A stretch of 19,685 nt of DNA from the NCBI GenBank assembly GCA_030589055.1, contig JAUUWK010000008.1, positions 1-19,685 on the forward strand, given 5' to 3'. Position 1 is the stretch's first letter, and every line of letters begins with the position of its first letter. Made by a program: the position numbers and the translations under genes. The notes beneath the pieces were generated by a model that saw only the letters and a list, made by a program, of their open reading frames with translations, was not told the DNA's origin and ran no database searches. Shown here one piece after another: positions 7,078 through 14,722 of the stretch. The DNA is from Candidatus Bathyarchaeota archaeon (GTDB lineage Archaea; Thermoproteota; Bathyarchaeia; Bathyarchaeales; Bathycorpusculaceae).

Positions 7078-7527
7078 CTACCTTGTCAATGGTTTTTTCT
7101 TTAAGAGCTTTTTAAATCGTATTTCGAGCACACCGTTCTTATATGATGTACGCTGGGTATCTGGCATCACTATTTTGGGAAGATTTAAACTTTTATAGTA
7201 TTTCCGTTCTGAAGCTTCAGCAGATAAGGTTAATCGATGGTCTTCCACGTGGATTTTTAGCTTTTCCCTTTTGAACCCTGCAAACTCGGCAACAATCAAT
7301 ATCTTATCCTTTTCCTCAAAGACATCGATCAGAGGCTCAGGCTCCTTCCATTTTCTTTGCCTACGCGTTTTTAGAAAAATGTGTTTGTAGTGGTATGATC
7401 CTCTCTTAGTTCTTAGGTTCTTGATTCGGAATGCTTTAAGAGTTTTTTTATCCTTAGCTCTATCAAAGTCTCTGGAAAAGTGAAATCTTCTTGAATGGTT
7501 TTTATATCTCCGCCACTTCGCGCTCAA
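7078..7527 (-). CDS. Hsp20/alpha-crystallin-domain protein with a basic N-terminal arm
   Basis: The C-terminal 80 residues are an alpha-crystallin domain: EPLIDVFEEKDKILIVAEFA, GFKREKLKIHVEDHRLTLSA and the hallmark YKNGVLEIRFKK. Small heat-shock proteins hold unfolding clients. Here the C-terminal I-x-I oligomerisation motif is missing (the end is LLKKKPLTR), and the N-terminal arm of about 63 residues is not hydrophobic but carries about 24 Lys/Arg, more like an RNA-binding tail. The gene lies between L30 and L15 in the ribosomal operon, suggesting a link to ribosomes, which is inference. Start: TTG at 7527, preceded by GGAG 9 nt upstream and a TATA box about 45 nt upstream, gives 149 residues. 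A TTG at 7611, overlapping the L30 stop, would add 28 residues (177 in total), but those are unlike the rest and no ribosome-binding site precedes them. Confidence 0.82.
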   Translation of the reverse strand: MSAKWRRYKNHSRRFHFSRDFDRAKDKKTLKAFRIKNLRTKRGSYHYKHIFLKTRRQRKWKEPEPLIDVFEEKDKILIVAEFAGFKREKLKIHVEDHRLTLSAEASERKYYKSLNLPKIVMPDTQRTSYKNGVLEIRFKKLLKKKPLTR

Positions 7528-7568
7528 AACCGCCTTCTCCTCGGATAAGAGGGCATTTGAAAAGTGAC

Positions 7569-7577
7569 TATAAAATG
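7569..7577 (-). promoter_or_regulatory. Internal TATA box for the Hsp20-domain gene
   Basis: ATTTTATAG on the minus strand predicts transcription starting near 7546, about 19 nt before the TTG at 7527, leaving a leader that contains its GGAG. An independent promoter would let the gene respond to heat or another stress apart from the ribosomal operon. Confidence 0.4.
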
Positions 7578-7607
7578 TATCGCAAACAAAAGTGTTTAAA
7601 CTGCAGT

Positions 7608-8096
7608 TCAAGTCATCCGCTTTATAAGCTCATTAATTTTTTCTCCGCGGTATCCAAGCTCGCCCCCCATGCCATAGCCCTTTTTAACTTTACCTTTGAA
7701 GCCCTTAGTTGGCGGATGCAGTCTAAAAACTGGTCTCACATTAGGAAGTTTCCAATATTCAACATGACAGTCAAATATCGCTTCTGCAAGCTCCTCGAAG
7801 GACTTGTAACCGATTTTCTGCGCATACTCATCTGTCAACTTCTTGTCACCAGCAAGCCTTCCTCTTTTCTCTATCATCATGCTCACTGTTTCCTTAGAGG
7901 CCTCACCCCAAGTGATGAAGTGCTGCGCTGTTTTCAACATTCCAAGGAAAGAGGGACGGTTGTCAATTAAAACCGCGTAGTTATTTCTTGTCAAGTTAAG
8001 CATTAGAAGAGTTTCCCTAACCGACCGTGAGGCTCTAATTGTTCCGCGGATTCTCACAACCACTATGCATCCACGTTCTTTCACTTCTTCAGCCAC
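7608..8096 (-). CDS. rpl30: 50S ribosomal protein L30 (uL30)
   Basis: 162 residues, the long archaeal form. It shows the L30 core IVVVRIRGTIRASRSVRETL, the MLNLTRNNYAVLIDN strand-turn, then the archaeal C-terminal region with RLHPPTKGFKGKVKKGYGMG GELGYRG. It is a large-subunit protein. The start is GTG directly after the S5 TAA, with GGTGAGG close upstream. The stop overlaps the longer alternative start of the Hsp20-domain gene. Confidence 0.95.
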   Translation of the reverse strand: MAEEVKERGCIVVVRIRGTIRASRSVRETLLMLNLTRNNYAVLIDNRPSFLGMLKTAQHFITWGEASKETVSMMIEKRGRLAGDKKLTDEYAQKIGYKSFEELAEAIFDCHVEYWKLPNVRPVFRLHPPTKGFKGKVKKGYGMGGELGYRGEKINELIKRMT

Positions 8097-8759
8097 TTAC
8101 CTCACCCAATCCGCTGGGGTTATGAGACTGTAAGTTCTCTTTAACGCGTCGAAAACAGCATATGCAAAAGATGGAACAGTCCTCGTTGAGCCGTAACTCC
8201 TTGTCCAGCAATCCTTTATGCCCACGAGTCCAAGAATGACCCTTGCCACTTCGCCTGCTACAAGACCTAAACCTCTCGGTCCGGGAAGAATAACAACCTG
8301 TACGCCACCGCATTTTCCTTCAACTTGGAACTGTACTGAATGTTGTCTGCCACACCCGCATTCCCAGCTTCCACAACCCCTCCTAACTGGAACTATGTTC
8401 AGACGAGCATCTACTGCAGCCTTTTCTATAGCTGCTCGCACCTGCCTTGCCTTTCCAGACCCTAAGCCAATGTAGCCTTCCCTATTTCCAACGGCAACTA
8501 TTGCCTTAAACCTTGATCTTCTACCAGCGTCGGTTTGTTTCTGGACCAGATTTATGTTTATGACCTCTTCTTGAATGCCTGGAAGCAAAGCATCAACAAT
8601 TTGTGGCTCACGTATCCTTAAGCCTTCCATGAAAATTTCTTCAATGGATGAGATTCTGCCCTCTTGTATCATCTTCCCAAGACGTGTTTTAGGAACCCAC
8701 TCTTCAAGGTTTTCTTCTCTTCTTCTTGAGTATCTTCTTCTTCTTCTTGAGCGCCTCAA
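8097..8759 (-). CDS. rps5: 30S ribosomal protein S5 (uS5)
   Basis: 220 residues. An Arg-rich N-terminus (RRSRRRRRYSRRR) precedes EEWVPKTRLGKMI and the S5 double-stranded RNA-binding domain: QTDAGRRSRFKAIVAVGNRE and GYIGLGSGKARQVRAAIEKA. The archaeal cysteine insertion RRGCGSWECGCGRQHSVQF is present, as is the C-terminal domain GPRGLGLVAGEVARVILGLV. The start is TTG overlapping the L18 TGA as TTGA; GGAGGT 8 nt upstream supports it. Confidence 0.96.
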   Translation of the reverse strand: MRRSRRRRRYSRRREENLEEWVPKTRLGKMIQEGRISSIEEIFMEGLRIREPQIVDALLPGIQEEVININLVQKQTDAGRRSRFKAIVAVGNREGYIGLGSGKARQVRAAIEKAAVDARLNIVPVRRGCGSWECGCGRQHSVQFQVEGKCGGVQVVILPGPRGLGLVAGEVARVILGLVGIKDCWTRSYGSTRTVPSFAYAVFDALKRTYSLITPADWVR

Positions 8760-9361
8760 GCTTTTTTACCTCCACTGACCGATGCAGTTATATCCTTTTT
8801 AATTTTTGCACAATGTTTAGGAAACTTTTCTGGGGGTAGTTTCTGCTTCAGATATCTCGAAAATCTAATTTGATATTCTTCGGGGTTAGAAGCTAAGATT
8901 TTTGCGTACCCCGCAATATGTTTACCTTCTATTCTATCTCCATCTGGAAGCTTCTCTTCGCTGTGGGGCACACGTACTCCAGCGTCTAACACGCCCTTTA
9001 GAACTGCAAAAACTCGCGCGTTTTTTGTAGGAGAATGTAACCCTATGTCCAAAACTGCTTCCTTTACGCCTTTTGCTTTGGCTCTTGATCCACAGAGAAA
9101 GCCAGTTAAGTAGGATGCTGGAATGTTTCCTCTTGGAGCTTTCCACCCGTAGTTTCTGGTTAGCTCTCTACTATGGGCTGAAACTATGATCTCGTCTCCG
9201 TGAGGTTTAGCCACAATTACTTGAACAATCATGTTTTCAAGTGAACCGCGGGCTACCAAGCGTGGTTTTCCGGAGAGCAACAGTGCCTTTCTTGCTTTGT
9301 AATTCGTTTTTCCCTCCCTTCTTCTCCGGAATGGTACACAATAGCGTGGCCCCTTTGCCAT
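8756..9361 (-). CDS. rpl18: 50S ribosomal protein L18 (uL18)
   Basis: 201 residues, the archaeal/eukaryotic L18 that binds 5S rRNA. Key stretches are MAKGPRYCVPFRRRREGKTN YKARKALL, then GKPRLVARGSLENMIVQVIV, GWKAPRGNIPASYLTGFLCG and VLDAGVRVPHSEEKLPDGDR. The ATG at 9361 overlaps the L19e TGA by one base (TGATG) and has GGAGG 8 nt upstream, so the in-frame TTG at 9376 is rejected as the start. Confidence 0.96.
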   Translation of the reverse strand: MAKGPRYCVPFRRRREGKTNYKARKALLLSGKPRLVARGSLENMIVQVIVAKPHGDEIIVSAHSRELTRNYGWKAPRGNIPASYLTGFLCGSRAKAKGVKEAVLDIGLHSPTKNARVFAVLKGVLDAGVRVPHSEEKLPDGDRIEGKHIAGYAKILASNPEEYQIRFSRYLKQKLPPEKFPKHCAKIKKDITASVSGGKKA

Positions 9362-9816
9362 CAGTGTTTCCTCCAAAGCTCGTGCGTCTTCAAGTAGCGC
9401 TCCAAGTCGGCAATGGATCCAAACCTTCCGCTACTCGCCATCGTGTACATCTTCCGATATGTGTTTTCAATAATTATTCTGTTGGTTTTTAGTTCGCGAA
9501 GTCTCCTTCTTAAGGCTCGGATTTTGGTCATCCACGCAGCTTTCTTTGAGATTTTCGCGCGGGATGAACTGCTTCTGCTGCCTGGTCCGCGTCGTCGTCC
9601 CTTCTTTTTCTTTTCGTGTAGAATTCGTGCTCTTGCACGGCTTACACCCTTCTCCGGAAGTCGTTTAACGACACCTTCATGAATTAGTTTTCGGATTTCC
9701 TCTCTACTTATTGCTACTTCCACATCATCTATCCTTTCAGGATCTATCCACACACGATTCTGTCCAACTTTCAGGATTAGCGCTGCCAGACGCCGCTGAC
9801 TTTTAAGGCCCGTCAT
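9361..9816 (-). CDS. rpl19e: 50S ribosomal protein L19e
   Basis: 151 residues, a family restricted to Archaea and Eukarya. The globular N-terminus shows LKSQRRLAALILKVGQNRVW IDPERIDDVE, then the basic hinge KKGRRRGPGSRSSSSRAK and the long C-terminal helix WMTKIRALRRRLRELKTNRI. It binds 23S rRNA and forms an inter-subunit bridge. ATG overlaps the L32e stop by 4 nt (ATGA), with GGAGG about 11 nt upstream. Confidence 0.96.
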   Translation of the reverse strand: MTGLKSQRRLAALILKVGQNRVWIDPERIDDVEVAISREEIRKLIHEGVVKRLPEKGVSRARARILHEKKKKGRRRGPGSRSSSSRAKISKKAAWMTKIRALRRRLRELKTNRIIIENTYRKMYTMASSGRFGSIADLERYLKTHELWRKH

Positions 9817-10343
9817 TGCTTTTCTGTCCTCCTTCTACGCTTTTTGCTCTTCTTCTGCTTGGGTTTCAGCTTTTCTTTTTTTGCTACTTCCTTTTCCTCA
9901 GTTTCCTCCTCTTCTGCTACCTCTCTTTCTTCTCTAATCACTTCCTTAGCTTCTCTGAAATTCAGGATTTTTATCTTTCTTTTTCTTGCTTCAACAAGAA
10001 TTTTAGCTCTTTTTCTTTTACCAACTGTGTGAGCAATTCTTATGGCTTGTGTGCTGGCGTTAACTTTTTCAAGTTCTTCGACATTGTGTGTCAAAACTTC
10101 TTTATAACCTGACGGATGAAGACCTCTTGCAGTTTTTGGTCCTCTGTATCCAACGCTTACGGTAGGCGGCCAACCCTTAATCTTTCTTCGCATTTTGTTG
10201 TCTATTCCTCTTGGTCTACGCCAGTTTTCCTTCAAACGTTTGTACCGCCAGCTTTCCTGTCTAACAAATTTAGGTTTCTTCTTTTTTATGCGGCTCCTCA
10301 GTTTCAATGCTTTTTTTAAAGCGGTTGTGTCTTGTTCTGTCAT
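9813..10343 (-). CDS. rpl32e: 50S ribosomal protein L32e
   Basis: 176 residues. The L32e core spans about residues 20-130: KKPKFVRQESWRYKRLKENW RRPRGIDNKMR, SVGYRGPKTARGLHPSGYKE and EKVNASTQAIRIAHTVGKRK RAKI. From about residue 132 comes a low-complexity tail, first acidic (EEREVAEEEETEEKEV) then basic (KQKKSKKRRRR), longer than usual for the family. ATG overlaps the L6 stop by 4 nt. Confidence 0.95.
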   Translation of the reverse strand: MTEQDTTALKKALKLRSRIKKKKPKFVRQESWRYKRLKENWRRPRGIDNKMRRKIKGWPPTVSVGYRGPKTARGLHPSGYKEVLTHNVEELEKVNASTQAIRIAHTVGKRKRAKILVEARKRKIKILNFREAKEVIREEREVAEEEETEEKEVAKKEKLKPKQKKSKKRRRRTEKQ

Positions 10344-10888
10344 TCGTCTATTCCCTCGCCTCTTTCGTTAACGTATATGCCGTCTAAGAAGACACGGGGG
10401 TCTTTTCTTTTCACCTTGGTGCCTTGTTCGATGTTTGCAGCTGTTTGGCTTACGTCTTCAAGGTTTATGCCTTGAACGATTATGTCTTCGCTTTGAACTT
10501 CAACTTCGGTATCGCCTATTATTTTGACTTTTCTGGGGCTTCGTTCACCTGTGAAATTTTCAATTAAAATGGTTTTGTCCTTAACTTTAACCGATATCGG
10601 AAAATGGGAAAAAACTATTTTCAGTTTGTATGTGAAGCCCTTCCTAACTCCAGTAATCATGTTCTGGACATGCGAATAAAGAGTGCCTACAAGGGCCGCC
10701 TCTTTTTTCCTTGGCCACTCAGCCCAGATGCGAATCGTTTTTCCTTCAAGTTTGATTGAAATTGGAGCGTGAGAAAAGTCACGGGTTGATGTTCCCTTTT
10801 GACCTTTAACTATGATTTTTCGTCCTTCCAGTGATACATCCACGTCATCTGGAATCTGAATGGTTTTGGAGACTTCTATAGCTCGCAT
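10340..10888 (-). CDS. rpl6: 50S ribosomal protein L6 (uL6)
   Basis: 182 residues with the two L6 repeats: IQIPDDVDVSLEGRKIIVKG QKGTSTRDF in the first, and GFTYKLKIVFSHFPISVKVK with FTGERSPRKVKIIGDTEVEV in the second. The last part, DISQ-like EDVSQTAANIEQGTKVKRKD PRVFLDGIYV, is diagnostic of archaeal L6. It binds the 23S rRNA sarcin-ricin region. AGGTG 5 nt before the ATG is its ribosome-binding site. It follows S8 by 12 nt. Confidence 0.96.
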   Translation of the reverse strand: MRAIEVSKTIQIPDDVDVSLEGRKIIVKGQKGTSTRDFSHAPISIKLEGKTIRIWAEWPRKKEAALVGTLYSHVQNMITGVRKGFTYKLKIVFSHFPISVKVKDKTILIENFTGERSPRKVKIIGDTEVEVQSEDIIVQGINLEDVSQTAANIEQGTKVKRKDPRVFLDGIYVNERGEGIDE

Positions 10889-10900
10889 AAGGCACCTTTC

Positions 10901-11305
10901 CTAATAAGCAAATGCTAGAAGTCTACCTCCGATGCTTTTTTCCTTTGCCTCTTTGTGGGAGAGCACTCCCTTTGGAGTTGAGACAACTAGTATACCAACC
11001 TCTCTTGAGGGAAGGAATCTCTTCTCCCACTCTTCAAAATCATCTACTTTCACTGGGAAGCGCGGTCTAATGGCTCCACATTTGTTTATTCTCCCCAGAA
11101 GTTGAACCTTGAACTTTCCGGAGCGGCCGTCATCAATGAACTCGAATTCTCCAATGTAACCGTTTAACTGCATAACCCTTAAAACTCTGCCCAAAAGCTT
11201 AGAGGATGGACTAATCACGCATTCATGTTTGTTCCGCATCTCATTGTTTATGACCGTTGTTAAACCGTTTGCCAAGGCATCCATCATACTTCCCTCGTTA
11301 CTCAT
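10901..11305 (-). CDS. rps8: 30S ribosomal protein S8 (uS8)
   Basis: 134 residues from the ATG at 11305: MSNEGSMMDALANGLTTVIN NEMRNKHEC, the archaeal S8 start, then VLRVMQLNGYIGEFEFIDDG and the C-terminal STPKGVLSHKEAKEKSIGGR LLAFAY, which binds 16S helix 21. The frame reaches a TTG at 11320, but that extension lies deeper inside S14 and is not family-like. The ATG overlaps the S14 stop (ATGAGTAA). Confidence 0.95.
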   Translation of the reverse strand: MSNEGSMMDALANGLTTVINNEMRNKHECVISPSSKLLGRVLRVMQLNGYIGEFEFIDDGRSGKFKVQLLGRINKCGAIRPRFPVKVDDFEEWEKRFLPSREVGILVVSTPKGVLSHKEAKEKSIGGRLLAFAY

Positions 11306-11462
11306 ACTTTCTGAAACCAAGTTTCTTAGCTACCTCTCTAAAACATCGCCGACATAAATATAAATTGTAACGTCGGATAAGGGCTCCATAAGACCCACAT
11401 CTAACGCATCGCCTTGTAGCCCTTCCATATTTTCTTTCTTTTTTAGGTTTCTTTTTACCCAT
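11298..11462 (-). CDS. rps14: 30S ribosomal protein S14, zinc-binding type (uS14)
   Basis: A 54-residue protein: MGKKKPKKERKYGRATRRCV, then RCGSYGALIRRYNLYLCRRC and FREVAKKLGFRKYE. Cys19, Cys22, Cys37 and Cys40 form the C-x2-C...C-x2-C zinc site of archaeal S14, and GFRKYE is the conserved end. It is easy to miss because it is short. GGAGA 8 nt before the ATG supports the start. It sits between L5 and S8, the standard place, 17 nt after L5 and overlapping S8 by 8 nt. Confidence 0.96.
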   Translation of the reverse strand: MGKKKPKKERKYGRATRRCVRCGSYGALIRRYNLYLCRRCFREVAKKLGFRKYE

Positions 11463-11479
11463 GCCTTTCTCTCCAATAA

Positions 11480-12019
11480 CTACACTATTTCAATTCCCAA
11501 GGTATCCTTAACGAACGCCATAGCTTCTTCTGGTGTCAAAATGTGTTTTGAACCGATTTTCGCCTTCTTTCTCCGCCTCTTTTTAACTCGATATCCCGGG
11601 CGGGTGAGAGAAACGCATACATCCATGCCGAATATACCAATTTCAGGTTCGTATTTTACTCCTGGAATTTCAATGTGTTCTTTTATGCCAAAAGAGAAGT
11701 TGCCATATTTGTCGAAGCGATTCTCAGACATTTTGTTGTCGACAACGGGCAAAACTTTTTTCAGCAATTCTATTGCTATTTGTTTTCTAAGCGTTACAAT
11801 GCATGCTATTGGTTCACCTTTTCTTATTCCAAAATTTCTAATGGTTTGCTTAGCTTTTCTCTTACATGGGTTTTGACCTGTTAAATCTTTCAGAATCTTT
11901 GCGGCTTTTTCCACAGGCTCCCCTGACTTTCCAACGCTGATGTTAACAACAACCTTTTCGATTTTCGGTTTAAGCATGGGACTTTCTTCCCAACTCTTTA
12001 GTAGTTCATTCTCAGACAA
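11480..12019 (-). CDS. rpl5: 50S ribosomal protein L5 (uL5)
   Basis: 179 residues; binds 5S rRNA in the central protuberance. Marks: KIEKVVVNISVGKSGEPVEK, LTGQNPCKRKAKQTIRNFGI, RKGEPIACIVTLRKQIAIEL and GVKYEPEIGIFGMDVCVSLT RPGYRVKKRR. The start is TTG at 12019, overlapping the S4e stop by 8 nt, with GGAGG 9 nt upstream; the internal ATG 14 codons later has no comparable site. Confidence 0.96.
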   Translation of the reverse strand: MSENELLKSWEESPMLKPKIEKVVVNISVGKSGEPVEKAAKILKDLTGQNPCKRKAKQTIRNFGIRKGEPIACIVTLRKQIAIELLKKVLPVVDNKMSENRFDKYGNFSFGIKEHIEIPGVKYEPEIGIFGMDVCVSLTRPGYRVKKRRRKKAKIGSKHILTPEEAMAFVKDTLGIEIV

Positions 12020-12785
12020 TTTGAACTGCCTCCGGCATGGATATTAACGGCTGTGCTTCGCCGATTGCAAAAACAAAGTTCAAAATTGTCTGGTAACGAT
12101 TTCCCCTCTTGTCCTCGATTGTTATAAGGGCGTTTCTTCGCTTCTTTCCCTTCGTTTTTTCGATTTCGATTATCTTACCATATTTCCCCATGTTTTTCCC
12201 ACTGGTTACCATCACAAAAATTTTTTCCTTCATTTTTATTTGCTCTATGATTTGTCTTTCTGGCAAGCTTATTTTCACAGTATCTAAAGTCTTGTAAGTG
12301 TCCTCTTGCGGGTTCTTTGGGTCGGCAACTTTCACCATTACGTTTAAACCGTCATGCAGGTTGAGTTGTATATGCCCGTTTCTAACAACTTTTTTGTTTT
12401 CTATCCTGCACAGTTTGAAGTTTAATTCTTCTTTGCTGATTGGATGAAGAATTAAGCCCTTGCTGGATGGCACTACACGAAAGCATCTATCAATGTCTAA
12501 AAGGGAAATAACATCCATTAAACCTACTGGAAAGCTATCGTCTCGCCTAACTTTACCATCTACATATACCTTTCCCTGCGAAACGATTATTTTAGCCTCT
12601 TTCCTTGTTTTGGCGAACCCGAGAATGTCACGCAAGACTACAGCTAATGGCAAGCAGTTTTTAATAGAATGTGGTCCAGAAGAAGGCTTCACAACCCATA
12701 GAAACTCTTTCCTATGGATTGGCCAAAACCTTGGTGCAGGTTTACGTTTTAATCCGGTGGACGCTTCTTTTCTGCCCAAAATCAT
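12012..12785 (-). CDS. rps4e: 30S ribosomal protein S4e
   Basis: 257 residues. It has the N-terminal segment GLKRKPAPRFWPIHRKEFLW, an S4-type RNA-binding domain around residues 43-100 (LPLAVVLRDILGFAKTRKEA, KIIVSQGKVYVDGKVRRD), the central S4e domain and a KOW motif near 190-215 (VMVTSGKNMGKYGKIIEIEK). The family is archaeal/eukaryotic. ATG overlaps the L24 stop by 4 nt. Confidence 0.96.
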   Translation of the reverse strand: MILGRKEASTGLKRKPAPRFWPIHRKEFLWVVKPSSGPHSIKNCLPLAVVLRDILGFAKTRKEAKIIVSQGKVYVDGKVRRDDSFPVGLMDVISLLDIDRCFRVVPSSKGLILHPISKEELNFKLCRIENKKVVRNGHIQLNLHDGLNVMVKVADPKNPQEDTYKTLDTVKISLPERQIIEQIKMKEKIFVMVTSGKNMGKYGKIIEIEKTKGKKRRNALITIEDKRGNRYQTILNFVFAIGEAQPLISMPEAVQIV

Positions 12786-13435
12786 TTTCCCCCTTCAGTT
12801 TTCTTAGTTGTTTTACGCTTAACCCTTGTTTTCTTCACTTTAGGCTTCTCTTTTTTGGTTTCTTTGGTTTTCTTTTTTCTCGCTTTTTTCACTTTTTTAG
12901 GTTTCTTTGGTTTTTCTTCTACTTTCTTTTCAGCCGGCTTTTTAGTTACTTTCTTTTTTCTTCTTTTCGGCTTCCTTTCTGGAGCCTTCTTTTCCACAGC
13001 TTCTCCTGTTTCTGCAATCTCTTCTGAGCGTGGCTTCTCTGAAACCTCCTCTATTATCTTGTGAGCTTTTCTTTTCCTTTCCAAAACTTGCTTTCGCCAC
13101 TTATCCTCAAGATTCAAGTTCGTTATCATGACTTTCGAAGGGTGAATGGGCAGGAATATTGTGGTTCCGTCAACTTTTTCTCGTGTTAGTCCTTCAACGT
13201 AAATTCTATATTTTCCTCTGTCTATGCGGGTGACCTTTCCTTCGAATCCTTTATGGTCTCCTCGCATTATGCGGACTGTATCTCCACTTCTAACTGGTAG
13301 GACTCTCACTCCATGCGATGCTCTTAGTTCTGGTGAAAAAAGTGCTGCAAAATGTTTGTAGCGTATATGATCTGGTGCTTGGAAAAGCATTTTTCTTTGT
13401 TTCGCTGGTTTCGTTACAGGTTTTATTGCTCGCAT
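12782..13435 (-). CDS. rpl24: 50S ribosomal protein L24 (uL24) with a long Lys-rich tail
   Basis: Residues 1-127 are a normal archaeal L24: KPAKQRKMLFQAPDHIRYKH, then the KOW motif VRSGDTVRIMRGDHKGFEGK (48-67) and LPIHPSKVMITNLNLEDKWR (95-114). L24 starts 23S assembly and sits near the peptide exit. Residues 128-217 are an added tail: a short acidic part, then 69 residues of which 39 are Lys/Arg, rich in Pro, Thr, Ala and Glu, resembling histone H1 tails. Most archaeal L24 proteins are about 115-150 residues. The start has GGAGG 6 nt upstream. Confidence 0.95.
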   Translation of the reverse strand: MRAIKPVTKPAKQRKMLFQAPDHIRYKHFAALFSPELRASHGVRVLPVRSGDTVRIMRGDHKGFEGKVTRIDRGKYRIYVEGLTREKVDGTTIFLPIHPSKVMITNLNLEDKWRKQVLERKRKAHKIIEEVSEKPRSEEIAETGEAVEKKAPERKPKRRKKKVTKKPAEKKVEEKPKKPKKVKKARKKKTKETKKEKPKVKKTRVKRKTTKKTEGGK

Positions 13436-13445
13436 GTTCTTCCTC

Positions 13446-13886
13446 CTATACTATTATGCTTGCTGCACTTGCTATTCTCGGCCATCTTTCAGCGGCTTCT
13501 TTTGCCACTGGCCCACGAATCTCTGAACCTTTCATTTCTCCATCAGGGGTTATTATTACTGCCGCGTTATCTTCAAATTGAACCCAGATACCGTCAGCCC
13601 TCCTGTAGCATTTTCTCTGCCTTACAACCACTGCTTGAAAAAGATTTTTTCTCATCTCTGGTCTTCCACGTCTAACTGAAACAGTTATTCTGTCGCCTAC
13701 TGACGCTGATGGAACACGTCGTAAGCGTCCCTTATAACCTATAACTTGGATCAGCCGTAGTTTTTTGGCTCCGCTGTTGTCTGCACATTCCAGGATTGAA
13801 CCAGCTGGTAGCCCCTTTGAGATTTTTGGTTTTTGTCCAATCATTCCCTTGGCAATTAACGCTCTCATTTTCGCCTTTGCAGCCAT
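13446..13886 (-). CDS. rpl14: 50S ribosomal protein L14 (uL14)
   Basis: 146 residues with the L14 signature LPAGSILECADNSGAKKLRL, VGDRITVSVRRGRPEMRKNL FQAVVVRQRK, FEDNAAVIITPDGEMKGSEI and RGPVAKEAAERWPRIASAAS. It contacts 16S rRNA at the subunit interface. Start ATG at 13886, one base after the S17 TAA, with GGGGAG 7 nt upstream. Confidence 0.97.
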   Translation of the reverse strand: MAAKAKMRALIAKGMIGQKPKISKGLPAGSILECADNSGAKKLRLIQVIGYKGRLRRVPSASVGDRITVSVRRGRPEMRKNLFQAVVVRQRKCYRRADGIWVQFEDNAAVIITPDGEMKGSEIRGPVAKEAAERWPRIASAASIIV

Positions 13887-13887
13887 T

Positions 13888-14205
13888 TTATTTCTCCCCT
13901 AGTTTTTCAACGACAACAAAGGACACTGTTTTGCTTATTGGACGACATTCAGCTATTCTAACGCGATTTCCTTCTTTTACGTTCATGCATGGCGGATTGT
14001 GGGATGGGATACGGCTGTATCTTCTGTCATACCTTTTAAACTTTGGAACATAATTAAGGTAGTTACGTTCAACTATGATTGTTTTATCCATTTTCGCGCT
14101 AGTGACTACGCCGTTTATTACTCGGCCCCTTAGTGAGAGGTCGCCGTGGAAGGGACAGTTTCTATCCCTACACGTTTTCTTAGGCTTTTTGAAAGTCATC
14201 GACAT
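13888..14205 (-). CDS. rps17: 30S ribosomal protein S17 (uS17)
   Basis: 105 residues. The archaeal N-terminal TCRDRNCPFHGDLSLRGRVI leads to the OB-fold core GVVTSAKMDKTIIVERNYLN YVPKFKRYDRR and GNRVRIAECRPISKTVSFVV VEKLGE. Three ATGs/GTGs are close together; the ATG at 14205 is chosen because AGGAGG ends 8 nt before it, and it overlaps the Rpp29 TGA by one base. The ATG at 14211 is only 2 nt from the AGGAGG. Confidence 0.94.
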   Translation of the reverse strand: MSMTFKKPKKTCRDRNCPFHGDLSLRGRVINGVVTSAKMDKTIIVERNYLNYVPKFKRYDRRYSRIPSHNPPCMNVKEGNRVRIAECRPISKTVSFVVVEKLGEK

Positions 14206-14486
14206 CACCATAGCCTCCTAATACGTTTTTTAAGCCTGCCTTCTGGTCGTCCCACAAGCAGTTTGCCATCAATTTCAGCAATAGTTCCGTCAGAAAAATT
14301 GAAGTGAAAAACAGCTGACTCCTTTATGATTTTTTTTCTTTTTCCCTCATGCAGAATTACAAACGTGTTGCGTGTTTCGTCTATGATCTTGCCAGAGATT
14401 CCCACGTAGTCTTTATGTTCGCTTTTTGCAACTCGGGCTCCGGTTCCAATGAATTCGCAGCGAATTATGTTTGGTGTTATCTTCAT
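14205..14486 (-). CDS. rnp1: RNase P protein component 1 (Rpp29/Pop4)
   Basis: 93 residues. Archaeal RNase P removes tRNA 5' leaders; this subunit pairs with Rpp21 and binds the specificity domain of the RNA. The Sm-like barrel is visible: NIIRCEFIGTGARVAKSEHK, DYVGISGKIIDETRNTFVIL, KRKKIIKESAVFHF and the basic end GRPEGRLKKRIRRLW. Its place between L29 and S17 is typical. An aIF1 (SUI1) gene often found next to it is missing here. ATG overlaps the L29 stop by 4 nt. Confidence 0.94.
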   Translation of the reverse strand: MKITPNIIRCEFIGTGARVAKSEHKDYVGISGKIIDETRNTFVILHEGKRKKIIKESAVFHFNFSDGTIAEIDGKLLVGRPEGRLKKRIRRLW

Positions 14487-14722
14487 TTCCTTTTCTTCCC
14501 CTTAGCCTTCTCTTCTGCAAGTCGAAGTTTTTGTTCGTGTTCGATGGTTAGTATTTTGGCGATTGTTTTGCGCAACTCCCTTATTCTAGCTGGGTTTTCT
14601 ACTGCTCCTCCCGCTTTTATCATTGTTCTTAATCTGAGAAGCTCTGTTCTAAACTCGTTGAGCCTTTTCACCCGCTCTCCAGATGACATATCACGTATTT
14701 CTTTAACCTTCATTATCGACAT
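14483..14722 (-). CDS. rpl29: 50S ribosomal protein L29 (uL29)
   Basis: 79 residues forming two antiparallel helices: KEIRDMSSGERVKRLNEFRT ELLRLRTM, then ENPARIRELRKTIAKILTIE, followed by a basic end (KAKGKKRK). It lies near the exit tunnel. ATG follows the S3 TAA directly; the ATG three codons later is an alternative start. Confidence 0.94.
   Translation of the reverse strand: MSIMKVKEIRDMSSGERVKRLNEFRTELLRLRTMIKAGGAVENPARIRELRKTIAKILTIEHEQKLRLAEEKAKGKKRK

Noticed and set aside
7527..7611. N-terminal extension of the Hsp20-domain protein from TTG 7611
   Set aside because: The extra 28 residues do not look like the rest, no ribosome-binding site precedes that TTG, and a TATA box plus GGAG fit the TTG at 7527. 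It remains possible.
9816..10112. Phe/Leu-rich plus-strand frames that look like membrane proteins
   Set aside because: They are the reverse reading of the Lys/Glu-rich tail of L32e; the same applies to 12671-13064 opposite L24.
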